NCBI GenBank assembly: GCA_017464135.1
Contig: JAFUEB010000003.1
Coordinates: forward strand, 40,178 to 104,177
Reading direction: 5' to 3'
DNA: 64,000 bases
From: Candidatus Saccharimonadota bacterium
GTDB lineage: Bacteria; Patescibacteriota; Saccharimonadia; Saccharimonadales; Saccharimonadaceae
Of this stretch, positions 37,049 through 45,987 are shown piece by piece. Each line of letters starts with the position of its first letter. The first letter of the stretch is position 1. Under the pieces are notes generated by a model that searched no databases, was not told the origin of the DNA, and saw only the letters and a list, made by a program, of their open reading frames with translations. The translations under genes and the position numbers were made by a program.

Positions 37049-38398
37049 ATGAAAGTGAGGAGTCAGTTCGTCTGCCAACAATGTGGTGCGACTTATAATA
37101 AGTGGGTTGGGCAGTGTAATAACTGCCAGGCTTGGAATTCTTTGGTTGAGCAGGTAGTTGAACCGGAAATTGGCAAAAAATCGGCCATTGAAAAAGGTAA
37201 ACAATCCGGCAAAAAGTTGGAATTTGTGAAGCTAAAAACTATAGTGCCGTCTGATAAAAAGGCGAGACTCTTAACAGAATTTCCAGATTTAAATGTGGTG
37301 CTTGGTGGTGGCATTTTGATGGGGTCGGTATCGCTCCTTGCGGGACAACCGGGCATTGGCAAGTCGACAATTTTGATGCAGATTTGTGCGGAAGTCGCGA
37401 AAAAACACGATGTATTATATATATCCGGTGAGGAATCGGCGGGGCAAGTAAAACTCCGTGCCGAAAGACTAGGCGCAAATTCGGAGAGACTTAATTTTGC
37501 TTCTTCGACTTCTGGTAATGATATCGCCAAAACGATTGAGTCCGGTGAATTTGATTTAGTGATTGTGGATTCGATTCAGACGCTTGCGATGGATGAGATT
37601 TCGTCGGCGCCAGGGACCGTATCGCAAGTCACGAACTGTGGGAATTTGATTATTCGGGCAGCCAAAGCAACCGATACGGCGGTGATTATTGTTGGTCATG
37701 TGACAAAAGAGGGAACGCTGGCCGGGCCGAAGGTGCTAGAGCATTTAGTAGATGTAGTGCTAAACTTTGAAGGCGATCGCTATGGTGGTTTTAAGACAGT
37801 TAGAGCGGTGAAAAACCGTTTTGGCTCAACTAATGAAGTCGCGATTTTTGAAATGGGCGAGATGGGGCTAAAGGAAGTGCAAAATCCGTCAGCGGCGCTG
37901 CTCGCGGAACGCACAAATACGGATGGTTCAATAATCTTGGCGACACTCGAAGGGAATCGTCCAATCTTAGTTGAGATTCAGGCGCTCGCAACGCCGTCGA
38001 ATTTTGGTTATCCAAAGCGCACAGCTTCTGGTTTTGATATTAACCGTTTGAATTTGTTAATTGCTGTGATTGAAAGACGCACGAAATTGAAATTATCCGA
38101 CAAAGATATATTTATTAATGTGGTCGGCGGAATGAAGTTAAATGATTCGGCAGCCGATCTCGCAGTATGTATGGCGATTGCTTCGGCAGTGGCGGGTAGG
38201 AAACTCGGTGAAGAATACGTAGTATTTGGCGAAGTGGGGCTCGGTGGCGAGATTCGTTCAGCGTTTAGAGCAGACCAGAGAATTGCCGAGGCAAAGAAAC
38301 TCGGGTTCCTGCATGCGATTGGGCCAGCGACGGTACATGATAAATTTGTAATTCCAGCAAAAGACCTACGTGAAACTTTAATCAAGTATGTAAAATAA
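37049..38398 (+). CDS. radA: DNA repair protein RadA
   Basis: RecA-like ATPase that drives branch migration in recombination and transformation. The 449 residues have the N-terminal zinc motif CQQCGATYNKWVGQCNNC, Walker A GQPGIGKST near 99, the RadA motif KNRFGSTNEV, and a C-terminal Lon-protease-like domain. Length is normal. Any link to natural transformation is inference from RadA in other bacteria. Confidence 0.96.
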   Translation: MKVRSQFVCQQCGATYNKWVGQCNNCQAWNSLVEQVVEPEIGKKSAIEKGKQSGKKLEFVKLKTIVPSDKKARLLTEFPDLNVVLGGGILMGSVSLLAGQPGIGKSTILMQICAEVAKKHDVLYISGEESAGQVKLRAERLGANSERLNFASSTSGNDIAKTIESGEFDLVIVDSIQTLAMDEISSAPGTVSQVTNCGNLIIRAAKATDTAVIIVGHVTKEGTLAGPKVLEHLVDVVLNFEGDRYGGFKTVRAVKNRFGSTNEVAIFEMGEMGLKEVQNPSAALLAERTNTDGSIILATLEGNRPILVEIQALATPSNFGYPKRTASGFDINRLNLLIAVIERRTKLKLSDKDIFINVVGGMKLNDSAADLAVCMAIASAVAGRKLGEEYVVFGEVGLGGEIRSAFRADQRIAEAKKLGFLHAIGPATVHDKFVIPAKDLRETLIKYVK

Positions 38399-38409
38399 AC
38401 GGAGTAAAT

Positions 38410-40656
38410 ATGGCAAAAAAAGAATTAAAAACAAAGAAAAACAGCAAAAGTCGCAAAGGAAAAATTATTGCAATAATTGGTGCATGTATAGTTTTGGTTG
38501 CTGTAATCGTGGCGCTTCTTTTTGCGTTTGTTTTTAATAATGGGGAAGAAGGGGATACTGTTTCATCGTCTGAAAAGATCCAGATAGCATACGATGCAGG
38601 TGAAATTACGGCAGACGAATATGTTAATTTGATGCTAGATGCACAATATGATGCTGATAGATTGCCTAATGAATATAAGACGAACGAGCCATTTTTTAGT
38701 ACTTTAACAGATATTATGGTTTTTGCGAAAGACAATAAGGAAAAATTGGGTGAAAAGACTATCAATAGAATTTTGGAAATAACTAGTTTTTCCAGAATGG
38801 AAATTGGCTCTGACGCTAGCAATAATATTTCTGATAATGTGCACTTATTCTCGAACGGCAGTGCATATGCGGACAGTTTAGGCAAAACAGTTTTGAATAG
38901 AGTGAAAGTCTCGAGAAATAGACATTTTGTAATTTTTTACACCGATACAGGAAGAGATTGGATTTCGGATGAAGATGCCGATGCCTACCTAAATGAGGCG
39001 GAAGACATAATTGAAAGATACGAAAGAATCTTTGGTCTGAAATTCGAATATAAACCTATGGATAATATATCGTATGATGCAAATAGGTTTTCGGAGCACA
39101 TAAGATTAAATGGATTGAACGATGATATTTTTAAAAACGCGATGCCGATTTATGTAGTTAATCCATACGGTGGCAAAGCTGGTAATATGATTGCACAATA
39201 TGTCGGTAGGAGTTTTATAGACTATCATAGTTCTTTTAAAGACAGTTTAGACAAGAAAAAAACAGCTACGTATAATTTATCCGAACATGTCCCGGTATAT
39301 CCTTTCTTTAATATTTTGCCAAATCAGATAAAAGGAAATAATAAAGAAGCAAATATAAAAATGACGATGGCTCACGAGATGGCACATCATTATATTGTGG
39401 AGCATGGCATGGAATACTTTAGTGAACCAAAGACTTTATTCTATCATTTTATCTCGGAGACACTAGCAAGTACGATGGCGATTGTCGGATCGCCGGGAAT
39501 TGAGAAGAATAATATTTTAAATGACAATCATAATTATTATTTCCATCCCAATTCCTTTGAAACAGATTATAACGGCATAAGTATAAAAGATATATCTGGA
39601 TATATTACTACATCTTTCTTGTTGAGTTATTATAAATATTTCCCAAACTCATTGGAATTCTTATTTTGGCAGGCTTATGGGAATACAAATGAGGGGACAC
39701 TGGAAGCGCTTTGGGAAAATGCCGGACAAGAAAAATTTAATTTGGTTATTAGGGACTGGATCGAAAATAATATCATCGGTGATTATGGCGACTATCCAAT
39801 TTATATAAAGGAAGAACCCAGATATAGAGCTGCACCATGTAGGTTTTGCACAAAGAAATATGAACTTGGGGCGGCTTCGACCTACTATGTAAAAATATTA
39901 GCAGAAGCATTTAAGGGACGAACTCTTACGGTTACAGATGCTGGTGACATATCGCTATCTATAATAGGAAAAAACGATGGAGGATATACTGTTATTGATA
40001 GATATGGCGGTGAAAGCAAAAAGAGTGTTGGCGATCTTGCCTACGAATTTAATGACGAGTATAAATATATTATCTTGGCAATGGGAAATAATAATATTCG
40101 TGATGACTCTTCTATAACTTTTAAGGTTATTTCAAATGATGCGATGGAAGTATTTAATACGTCGTCTGAACAAGGCACGAAGAAGAAAGACGCTCGCTCG
40201 GTTATAGAAAACAAAGACGGCAGTGTTACTACTACGACTAAATATGGTGGTAAGTGTACACATTATGATATGGACTCGTTTAATGAGGGGCTGGATAATT
40301 TGTCGGAAATCACAGAATTCTTTTCGATTCTATCTGGCGATGGATCGACCTATCGTCAGGCACAAGAGTTTATAGATTCGTTAAAAAGTAATGATGTGAA
40401 TAATGATGAATTATATATCGTTATGTCTTGTACGAATGAGCTGAAGCATACTTCGGATTATGAAGGACTAGAGCAAAAAGTTAAGGCGATGACTGGAAGT
40501 ACGACTGGACCGGTGGGCGGAACACTTCTTTATAGCGATTTTAGTGTGTTCACGAAAATCGACCCAGGTAACAAGAGCTGGGGGCTCTATATCCTGGTCT
40601 ATCCTTTGATGGATAATCCGACGCTTTATTCGGTTGATGTCGGATTGAGAGAATAA
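38410..40656 (+). CDS. Membrane-anchored zinc metallopeptidase-like protein
   Basis: The 748 residues begin with a Lys-rich cytoplasmic tail and one TM (about 16-40), then a large extracytoplasmic part. HEMAHH near residue 322, with an ETLA motif about 24 residues later, fits the gluzincin pattern (HExxH and a distant Glu). The family outside this core is not recognised. The C-terminal part has a C2-like beta region and several Cys. It follows radA by 11 bases with its own GGAG site. Degradation of host or environmental protein is inferred. Confidence 0.75.
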   Translation: MAKKELKTKKNSKSRKGKIIAIIGACIVLVAVIVALLFAFVFNNGEEGDTVSSSEKIQIAYDAGEITADEYVNLMLDAQYDADRLPNEYKTNEPFFSTLTDIMVFAKDNKEKLGEKTINRILEITSFSRMEIGSDASNNISDNVHLFSNGSAYADSLGKTVLNRVKVSRNRHFVIFYTDTGRDWISDEDADAYLNEAEDIIERYERIFGLKFEYKPMDNISYDANRFSEHIRLNGLNDDIFKNAMPIYVVNPYGGKAGNMIAQYVGRSFIDYHSSFKDSLDKKKTATYNLSEHVPVYPFFNILPNQIKGNNKEANIKMTMAHEMAHHYIVEHGMEYFSEPKTLFYHFISETLASTMAIVGSPGIEKNNILNDNHNYYFHPNSFETDYNGISIKDISGYITTSFLLSYYKYFPNSLEFLFWQAYGNTNEGTLEALWENAGQEKFNLVIRDWIENNIIGDYGDYPIYIKEEPRYRAAPCRFCTKKYELGAASTYYVKILAEAFKGRTLTVTDAGDISLSIIGKNDGGYTVIDRYGGESKKSVGDLAYEFNDEYKYIILAMGNNNIRDDSSITFKVISNDAMEVFNTSSEQGTKKKDARSVIENKDGSVTTTTKYGGKCTHYDMDSFNEGLDNLSEITEFFSILSGDGSTYRQAQEFIDSLKSNDVNNDELYIVMSCTNELKHTSDYEGLEQKVKAMTGSTTGPVGGTLLYSDFSVFTKIDPGNKSWGLYILVYPLMDNPTLYSVDVGLRE

Positions 40657-40660
40657 GGGT

Positions 40661-41137
40661 TTAGTTTAATGTCATGAGTGAATGAGTGATGGCGGCGGCG
40701 AGGGCGTCGGCGGCGTCATCTGGCTTGGGTTTTTGTTCGAGATTAAGATGAAGTTTTACCATCTCTTGCATTTGAGGTTTATCGGCGGAGCCGTAGCCGG
40801 TGAGAGTCTTTTTAATTTCGTTCGGGGTATATTCGTAAACTGGGAGCTTATGTTGTTCGGCGACAAGTAAGACAATGCCACGGGCTTCAGCAACGGCAAT
40901 ACCGGTAGTGATGTTCTTACTAAAGAAAAGTTTTTCGACTGAAACAACGTCTGGTTTACAGGTTTCGAATACTTCTTGAAGGGATTCGTAAAGTTCAAGA
41001 AGGCGACCTGGAAGCGGGGCGTTTTCGGTGGTAGTTACAACGCCGAAATCAAGTGCTTTTGCGTCGGCGCGAGTGCGGGTTTCGATTAAACCGAAACCAC
41101 AGCGGCCAATACCAGGGTCTATTCCTAGGATCTTCAT
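40661..41137 (-). CDS. ruvC: Holliday junction resolvase RuvC
   Basis: Cuts Holliday junctions. The 158 residues show the catalytic acids in GIDPGIGRCG, SVEKLFF and DDAADALA. Start is the ATG at 41137, since the frame upstream overlaps the shared promoter. Divergent from ruvA. Confidence 0.95.
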   Translation of the reverse strand: MKILGIDPGIGRCGFGLIETRTRADAKALDFGVVTTTENAPLPGRLLELYESLQEVFETCKPDVVSVEKLFFSKNITTGIAVAEARGIVLLVAEQHKLPVYEYTPNEIKKTLTGYGSADKPQMQEMVKLHLNLEQKPKPDDAADALAAAITHSLMTLN

Positions 41138-41139
41138 GC

Positions 41140-41149
41140 TATAATTGTA
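41140..41149. promoter_or_regulatory. Shared overlapping -10 for divergent ruvC and ruvA
   Basis: TATAATTGTA: TATAAT on plus (41140-41145) and TACAAT on minus (41144-41149). Each lies exactly 6 nt from its ATG (41152 and 41137), the same arrangement as tsaE/murC. Confidence 0.75.
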
Positions 41150-41151
41150 GC

Positions 41152-41727
41152 ATGATTGCACACATTAGAGGTAAGATTACAGAGAAGTTCGGAAACTCGC
41201 TGATTATTGATGTGGCGGGGGTTGGCTATGAGATTACCGTACCGACACCAGATTTTGATGCGGTGATGCTGGATGAGGAAAAGAAGTTTTTCACTTATCA
41301 TTCGATTAGAGAAAATGCGGAGGAGTTGTATGGCTTCTCAAGTTTAATGGCGAAGAAGTTATTTGAGCTTTTGATTTCGGTGCAAGGAATTGGGCCGAAG
41401 GCGGGAATTGCAATCTTGTCGCTCGCCGAGCCGGAAGAAGTCCGAAATGCGATTGCCAATGCCGATACGGCATTTATCTCAAAGGCCTCGGGTGTCGGTA
41501 AGAAGTCGGCGGAGCGCGTAATTGTCGATTTAAGAGATAAAGTGGGGATTCCATCGCATTATGGTGCGACTGCAACGAAATATTTGGCGGCGGCGGATGC
41601 GAATGATGAGGCGCTCGATGCGTTGATGGCACTCGGTTTTTCATTAAAAGAAGCGTCGCTGGCGCTCGAGGAGGTAGACAAGTCGCTTCCAACTGAGGAA
41701 AGAATCAAATTAGCCTTGAAAAAATAA
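41152..41727 (+). CDS. ruvA: Holliday junction branch migration protein RuvA
   Basis: Junction-binding partner of RuvB. The 191 residues have the N-terminal OB fold (MIAHIRGKI), two helix-hairpin-helix motifs (LISVQGIGPKAGIAIL, ASGVGKKSAERVIVDL) and the C-terminal RuvB-binding domain. Start at 41152 is fixed by the promoter. ruvB is not in the window. Confidence 0.96.
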   Translation: MIAHIRGKITEKFGNSLIIDVAGVGYEITVPTPDFDAVMLDEEKKFFTYHSIRENAEELYGFSSLMAKKLFELLISVQGIGPKAGIAILSLAEPEEVRNAIANADTAFISKASGVGKKSAERVIVDLRDKVGIPSHYGATATKYLAAADANDEALDALMALGFSLKEASLALEEVDKSLPTEERIKLALKK

Positions 41728-41775
41728 AACAAGTGTGTTAAAATAACAGGTAATTGTCTAATATAAAGGTATAAT

Positions 41776-42252
41776 ATGAGTTTTTCTATTCTAAAGCAAA
41801 TCGGTGACGCCCAAAAGAAGAAGGCTGTTGTTGATGTTCGTTCTGGTGATACCGTAAAAGTCACCCAAAAGATTAAGGAAGGTAACAAGTTCCGTCTTCA
41901 GACGTTCGAAGGTGTAGTGATTCGCGTTGATCGCAAAGAATCCCACACGGCTCGTATCGTCGTACGCAAGGTTACCTCTGGTGTTGGCGTGGAGAAGTCT
42001 TATCTCATCCACTCACCACTCGTAGAGAAGATTGAAGTAACCAAGCGCTCGAAAGTTCGTCGCAACAATCTTAGCTACTTACGTGAACGTTCTGGTAAGT
42101 CAGCACGTCTCTCAGCTAAGGATTTCGATCGCACGGCTGTAAATGACGTAACTGTTCCAGAAGTTGAAGTAGTGGAAGCTCCAGAAGAAGCTAAGACCGA
42201 AGAACCTGCTGAAAAAGCAGAAGAAAAAACTGAAGAGAAAACCGAAGCCTAA
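41776..42252 (+). CDS. rplS: 50S ribosomal protein L19
   Basis: The first 110 or so residues match bL19 (RSGDTVKVTQKIKEG, FEGVVI, PLVEKIEV). A Glu/Lys-rich tail of about 40 residues follows, which is longer than usual. It overlaps the RNase HII fusion gene by one base, keeping the common rplS-rnhB-yraN order. TATAAT touches the ATG, so the true -10 may lie upstream. Confidence 0.95.
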   Translation: MSFSILKQIGDAQKKKAVVDVRSGDTVKVTQKIKEGNKFRLQTFEGVVIRVDRKESHTARIVVRKVTSGVGVEKSYLIHSPLVEKIEVTKRSKVRRNNLSYLRERSGKSARLSAKDFDRTAVNDVTVPEVEVVEAPEEAKTEEPAEKAEEKTEEKTEA

Positions 42253-43199
42253 TGGCCATTCTCGGTATCGATGAAGTTGGACGCGGACCCCTAGCGGGTC
42301 CGCTTGTTGTTGGTGCGGTGATTTTGCCGGAACCGTATCCGGAGTGGGTGAATGAATTAAAAGACTCAAAGAAACTAACTGCCAAGAAACGAAAGGCGCT
42401 TAACGAAATAATTTTGGCCGAAGCGGTGGGGACGGGGCTTGGTTGGGTGACGCCGGCTGAAATTGATGAACTGGGAATTGTTGGCGCACTTAGGCTCGCA
42501 ACCAGAAAGGCGATTAGGGAATTACAAGAGAAAAACGTAAAGTGCTCAAAAATAATCATCGATGGTAATATTAATTTTCTTTCTGGTACGAAACTCGAAA
42601 AAATCACCACGACCTTAATTAAAGGTGATAGTCTTATAAAAGAGATTTCGGCCGCATCGATCATTGCAAAAGTTGCAAGAGACGACTATATGATTACACT
42701 TGGTGCCGAATTCCCCGGTTATGGGTTCGAGAAGAACGTAGGTTATGGCACAAAGGCGCACATTGAAGCGATTAATACGCTTGGACTAACATCGGAACAT
42801 CGACTATCTTATGAGCCATGTAAAAGCATTTCTGGATTTAAAAAAGAGGATAATAAGAAGAATACAACGAAGATTGGCACGGAAGCGGAAGGGAAAGTGG
42901 CGGATTATTTGAAAGCACATGGCCACAAAATATTAGATAGAAACTTTAAGACAAGGTATTGTGAAATAGATATTGTCTCAAAAACTGAAACGGAAATTTA
43001 TTTCACAGAAGTTAAATATCGAAAGAATGACGATTTTGGGGGTGGTCTAGTGGCGGTTGATGCGAAAAAAATCGAAAAAATGAAAGTCGCGGCAGAAATC
43101 TATTTGAAATATCACCCGGAATTAAAGTATTTGCAGCCATTACTGGCAGTAGCAAATGTGTCGGGTAATTTTGAAATAAATAATTGGTTTACGATTTAG
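42252..43199 (+). CDS. rnhB: RNase HII fused to YraN (UPF0102) nuclease-like domain
   Basis: Residues 1-195 are RNase HII, which removes ribonucleotides from DNA: GIDEVGRGPLAG at the start with the first catalytic acids, IIDGN, and AKVARD. After a Lys-rich linker, residues about 207-315 are a YraN domain of the PD-(D/E)XK kind (GTEAEGKVADYL, YCEIDIV, EVKYR). In most bacteria these are two neighbouring genes. The frame is continuous with no stop or shift. Confidence 0.93.
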   Translation: MAILGIDEVGRGPLAGPLVVGAVILPEPYPEWVNELKDSKKLTAKKRKALNEIILAEAVGTGLGWVTPAEIDELGIVGALRLATRKAIRELQEKNVKCSKIIIDGNINFLSGTKLEKITTTLIKGDSLIKEISAASIIAKVARDDYMITLGAEFPGYGFEKNVGYGTKAHIEAINTLGLTSEHRLSYEPCKSISGFKKEDNKKNTTKIGTEAEGKVADYLKAHGHKILDRNFKTRYCEIDIVSKTETEIYFTEVKYRKNDDFGGGLVAVDAKKIEKMKVAAEIYLKYHPELKYLQPLLAVANVSGNFEINNWFTI

Positions 43200-44185
43200 A
43201 CGTTAAATCTGAATTCGACGACATCGCCGTCTTTCATGACGTAGGTTTTGCCTTCGGTGCGAAGAAGGCCGGCTTCTTTCACGGCTTTTTCAGAGCCAAG
43301 GCGCTTTAGGTCGTCGTAATTGCAGATTTGAGCAGCAATGAAGCCGCGTTCGAAATCAGTATGGATAGTACCGGCGGCTTCTGGGGCAGTGGCACCTTGT
43401 TTGATAGTCCAAGCGCGACACTCTTTTTTACCGGCGGTAAGGAAAGATTGAAGACCGAGCGTTTTATAGGCGGCCTTAATTAATTCGCCGAGAGCATCTT
43501 CTTTTACGCCGTAACTCTCTAAGAATTCTTTTCTTTCGTCACGATTCATACCGGACATTTCTTCCTCGAGCTTGGCATTTACGAAGATAGCTTCAGCCGG
43601 AGCGACAAGAGCTTTTAATTTGGTTTGTAAATCAGTATCGGTGAGGCCAGATTCATCAACGTTAAACATATAGATGACTGGTTTATCGGTAAGAAACGGA
43701 ATATGCTCGTCGGCCGGATCTTTTTTGCGTTTCGCAGCAATTTTCTCCTTGGTTTCTTCATCAGCAAGCTGGAGCTCGAGATTAATAATATCAATGTCTT
43801 CTTTAGCCTGGGCGACGATGTCTTCTTCGATTTTATTATCAGCACGGACGATATCGTTATTAACAAAGGCACGGACGACATGACAGATGGCTTGGCATTC
43901 GCGGATGTGAGCGAGGAATTTATTGCCAAGACCTTCGCCTTTGGAGGCGCCGGCGACAAGACCAGCAATGTCGACGAATTCGACGGTGGCCGGAACAACT
44001 TTATCGGTTTCGTACATTTTGGCGAGGACATCTAGGCGTTCGTCAGGAACTGGAACAATGCCGACATTTGGCTCGATAGTAGCAAAAGGATAGTTGGCGG
44101 CGAGAGCGCCAGCGTTAGTTAAGGCATTAAATAAAGTAGATTTACCGACATTCGGTAATCCAACGATTCCGATTTTTAAATTCAT
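43196..44185 (-). CDS. ychF: Ribosome-binding ATPase YchF
   Basis: Obg-family P-loop protein that prefers ATP. The 329 residues include GLPNVGKSTLFNAL, the FATIEPN switch, DIAGLV, the NxxE-type NVDE segment, and a C-terminal TGS-like domain. Start is the ATG at 44185 with AAAGG; the frame to 44314 crosses the next gene. Somewhat shorter than the usual 363. Overlaps the end of the rnhB fusion, convergent. Confidence 0.95.
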   Translation of the reverse strand: MNLKIGIVGLPNVGKSTLFNALTNAGALAANYPFATIEPNVGIVPVPDERLDVLAKMYETDKVVPATVEFVDIAGLVAGASKGEGLGNKFLAHIRECQAICHVVRAFVNNDIVRADNKIEEDIVAQAKEDIDIINLELQLADEETKEKIAAKRKKDPADEHIPFLTDKPVIYMFNVDESGLTDTDLQTKLKALVAPAEAIFVNAKLEEEMSGMNRDERKEFLESYGVKEDALGELIKAAYKTLGLQSFLTAGKKECRAWTIKQGATAPEAAGTIHTDFERGFIAAQICNYDDLKRLGSEKAVKEAGLLRTEGKTYVMKDGDVVEFRFNV

Positions 44186-44271
44186 AACCAACCTTTTGTA
44201 TCTGTTATTATAGAGATAATTATAACATATTTTAGTATATTTTATAAGACATGCCAATGCGAAAAGTAGAA

Positions 44272-44826
44272 CTAATGTGTAGTTAGGAAGAATAATAGCG
44301 TTAAGATAAAACAAATAGGTCCTATGATAAGACTGATAATTGCCATGGTCTTTTTTTCGGATTTAAGACCAAGGATTCCGCAAATAAGCCAAACCAGTAA
44401 TAGCGGTATCCCAATAGTGCAAATATAGATAAAGAATAATAGCCCAGACTGATTTGCGCCGGAACTTTTTGATGAGGGAGAAGAAAAGAACGTAATTAGT
44501 AGTAGAAGAAGTGGAATGATCGCGCAGATTAGCGATACGACTGAATTAGTTGAATTATTCTTTTGTATACTAATAGATTGCTGCGCGCGCTGGTTAGGTA
44601 AGGCAGTTGAAGCAACTCTTTTAGCCTTTAAATAATTGTCAGTTTGATTAATTGCGACGATGAGCGAACAAAAGCAAATTACAGTCGATATGATTGCAGG
44701 CCAACCTTGAAGCGTCTGGTGTGGATACCAACTCATTTGCATGATGGCACCAGAGACAAAAACTAAAATAAAACTAATTAAACAAACTATCCATGCGACG
44801 TTTTTCTTGTTTTTTAATTTTTCCAT
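44272..44826 (-). CDS. Small multipass membrane protein (DUF4190-like)
   Basis: The 184 residues have about five TM segments in two groups (10-65 and 95-182) joined by a polar Gln/Ser/Asn linker. The pattern of the C-terminal half recalls DUF4190 proteins. TATAAT (complement of 44833-44838) lies 6 nt from the ATG, so the mRNA may be leaderless. Function unknown. Confidence 0.65.
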   Translation of the reverse strand: MEKLKNKKNVAWIVCLISFILVFVSGAIMQMSWYPHQTLQGWPAIISTVICFCSLIVAINQTDNYLKAKRVASTALPNQRAQQSISIQKNNSTNSVVSLICAIIPLLLLLITFFSSPSSKSSGANQSGLLFFIYICTIGIPLLLVWLICGILGLKSEKKTMAIISLIIGPICFILTLLFFLTTH

Positions 44827-44990
44827 AACACCATTATAGCAAAAAAATTATTAAAAGCTTAAGCATGAATAGCTTAGAGAACTATTTCCTGTTTATGCTT
44901 ATACATTAATACAATATCATATTGATCTTTGTTTCCTTAAAACCTTTATGAGTGTAGGTAGTATAATAAATAGAAAAGGAGGATTATTGA

Positions 44991-45281
44991 ATGTCTATGT
45001 TAGATAAAATGATGGAAGAAAATATTGAAAGAGCTAAAGTAATGCAAAAGAAGATGCTCGACATGCAGGAAGAGTTTTATGAAGAAAACGGTGAGCAAAT
45101 TGAACGTGTGAATAAGCGATCGGCGGAGCTCGGCGCTGCGGGTACCAAAGTTCATTACGGAGCGGTGGCGAGTGGCATCAAAGAAGGTCTTGAAGGCTCA
45201 GAAAAGAAGTTTTGCACGGAATGTGGCAAGGAAATTAGCGCTTCGGCAAAATATTGTAGTGAATGTGGCGCCAAGCAGTAG
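44991..45281 (+). CDS. Zinc-ribbon protein with coiled N terminus
   Basis: The 96 residues start with a charged coiled-coil-like segment (about 1-45) and end in a zinc ribbon: CTECGKEI...CSECGAKQ. AAAGGAGG before the ATG. Located directly before the YfiH-family gene, 10 bases apart, so they may form one unit. Function unknown. Confidence 0.75.
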   Translation: MSMLDKMMEENIERAKVMQKKMLDMQEEFYEENGEQIERVNKRSAELGAAGTKVHYGAVASGIKEGLEGSEKKFCTECGKEISASAKYCSECGAKQ

Positions 45282-45291
45282 AATAAATAGA

Positions 45292-45969
45292 ATGAAGAAA
45301 CAGCTTTTATTTGAGAATCAAGTTAGTTTTGGGGTTTCGGATATTCATGATGGCAAGATGCGGTTTTTTGGTGGTGATGAGCAGGAAATTATCGCAAACC
45401 AAACTAAACTCGGTGAATTAATTGAGCTAAACGGGGAAGCAGTTGCGAGAGTCCGGACGACTTACGATACGAGAAGCGAATATACGGATTACAGAGAAAT
45501 CACCGAAGAAAATCTCAAAGAATACAGTATCTTAAATTCAGAGAAAGATATCCCGGTGACGGATGGTTTGGTGACGAAATGTAAGAATGTGGGGATTCTG
45601 CTCCCACTGGCGGATTGCCTTGGGGCGGTGGTATTTGATGAAAAGCAGAAGATTGTTGGGATTCTCCATGCTGGTCGGCACAATATCGAGCAGAACGGAC
45701 CATATAAATACATTCAGTTTTTAAAAGAGAATTATGGTTCTAGGCCAGAAGATTTAAAGATTTACTGTTCACCGTACGCAATGAGTTATCATATTACAGC
45801 ACTGAATATGACGATGGAAGAGGCGGCCATGGAACAGTTCAAAAAAGCTGGAATTCTCCCAGAGAATATCATCGATGAGCAGATTGATGTTGCGAAGGAT
45901 GATAATTATCCGTCAAATTCCAGCGGCGATTTAGATAAGCGTTTTGCAATTGTCGTAAAGCAAATGTAG
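45292..45969 (+). CDS. YfiH/LACC1-family (polyphenol oxidase-like) protein
   Basis: The family includes purine nucleoside phosphorylase/adenosine deaminase enzymes that use a zinc site. The 225 residues keep LPLADCLGAVVFD with the Cys ligand and VGILHAG with a His. The usual HAGWRG is HAGRHN here, so the Trp is missing. Start is the ATG at 45292; the frame is open further upstream inside the zinc-ribbon gene. Activity is uncertain given the altered motif. Confidence 0.75.
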   Translation: MKKQLLFENQVSFGVSDIHDGKMRFFGGDEQEIIANQTKLGELIELNGEAVARVRTTYDTRSEYTDYREITEENLKEYSILNSEKDIPVTDGLVTKCKNVGILLPLADCLGAVVFDEKQKIVGILHAGRHNIEQNGPYKYIQFLKENYGSRPEDLKIYCSPYAMSYHITALNMTMEEAAMEQFKKAGILPENIIDEQIDVAKDDNYPSNSSGDLDKRFAIVVKQM

Positions 45970-45987
45970 AGATATAATGGAGGTATT

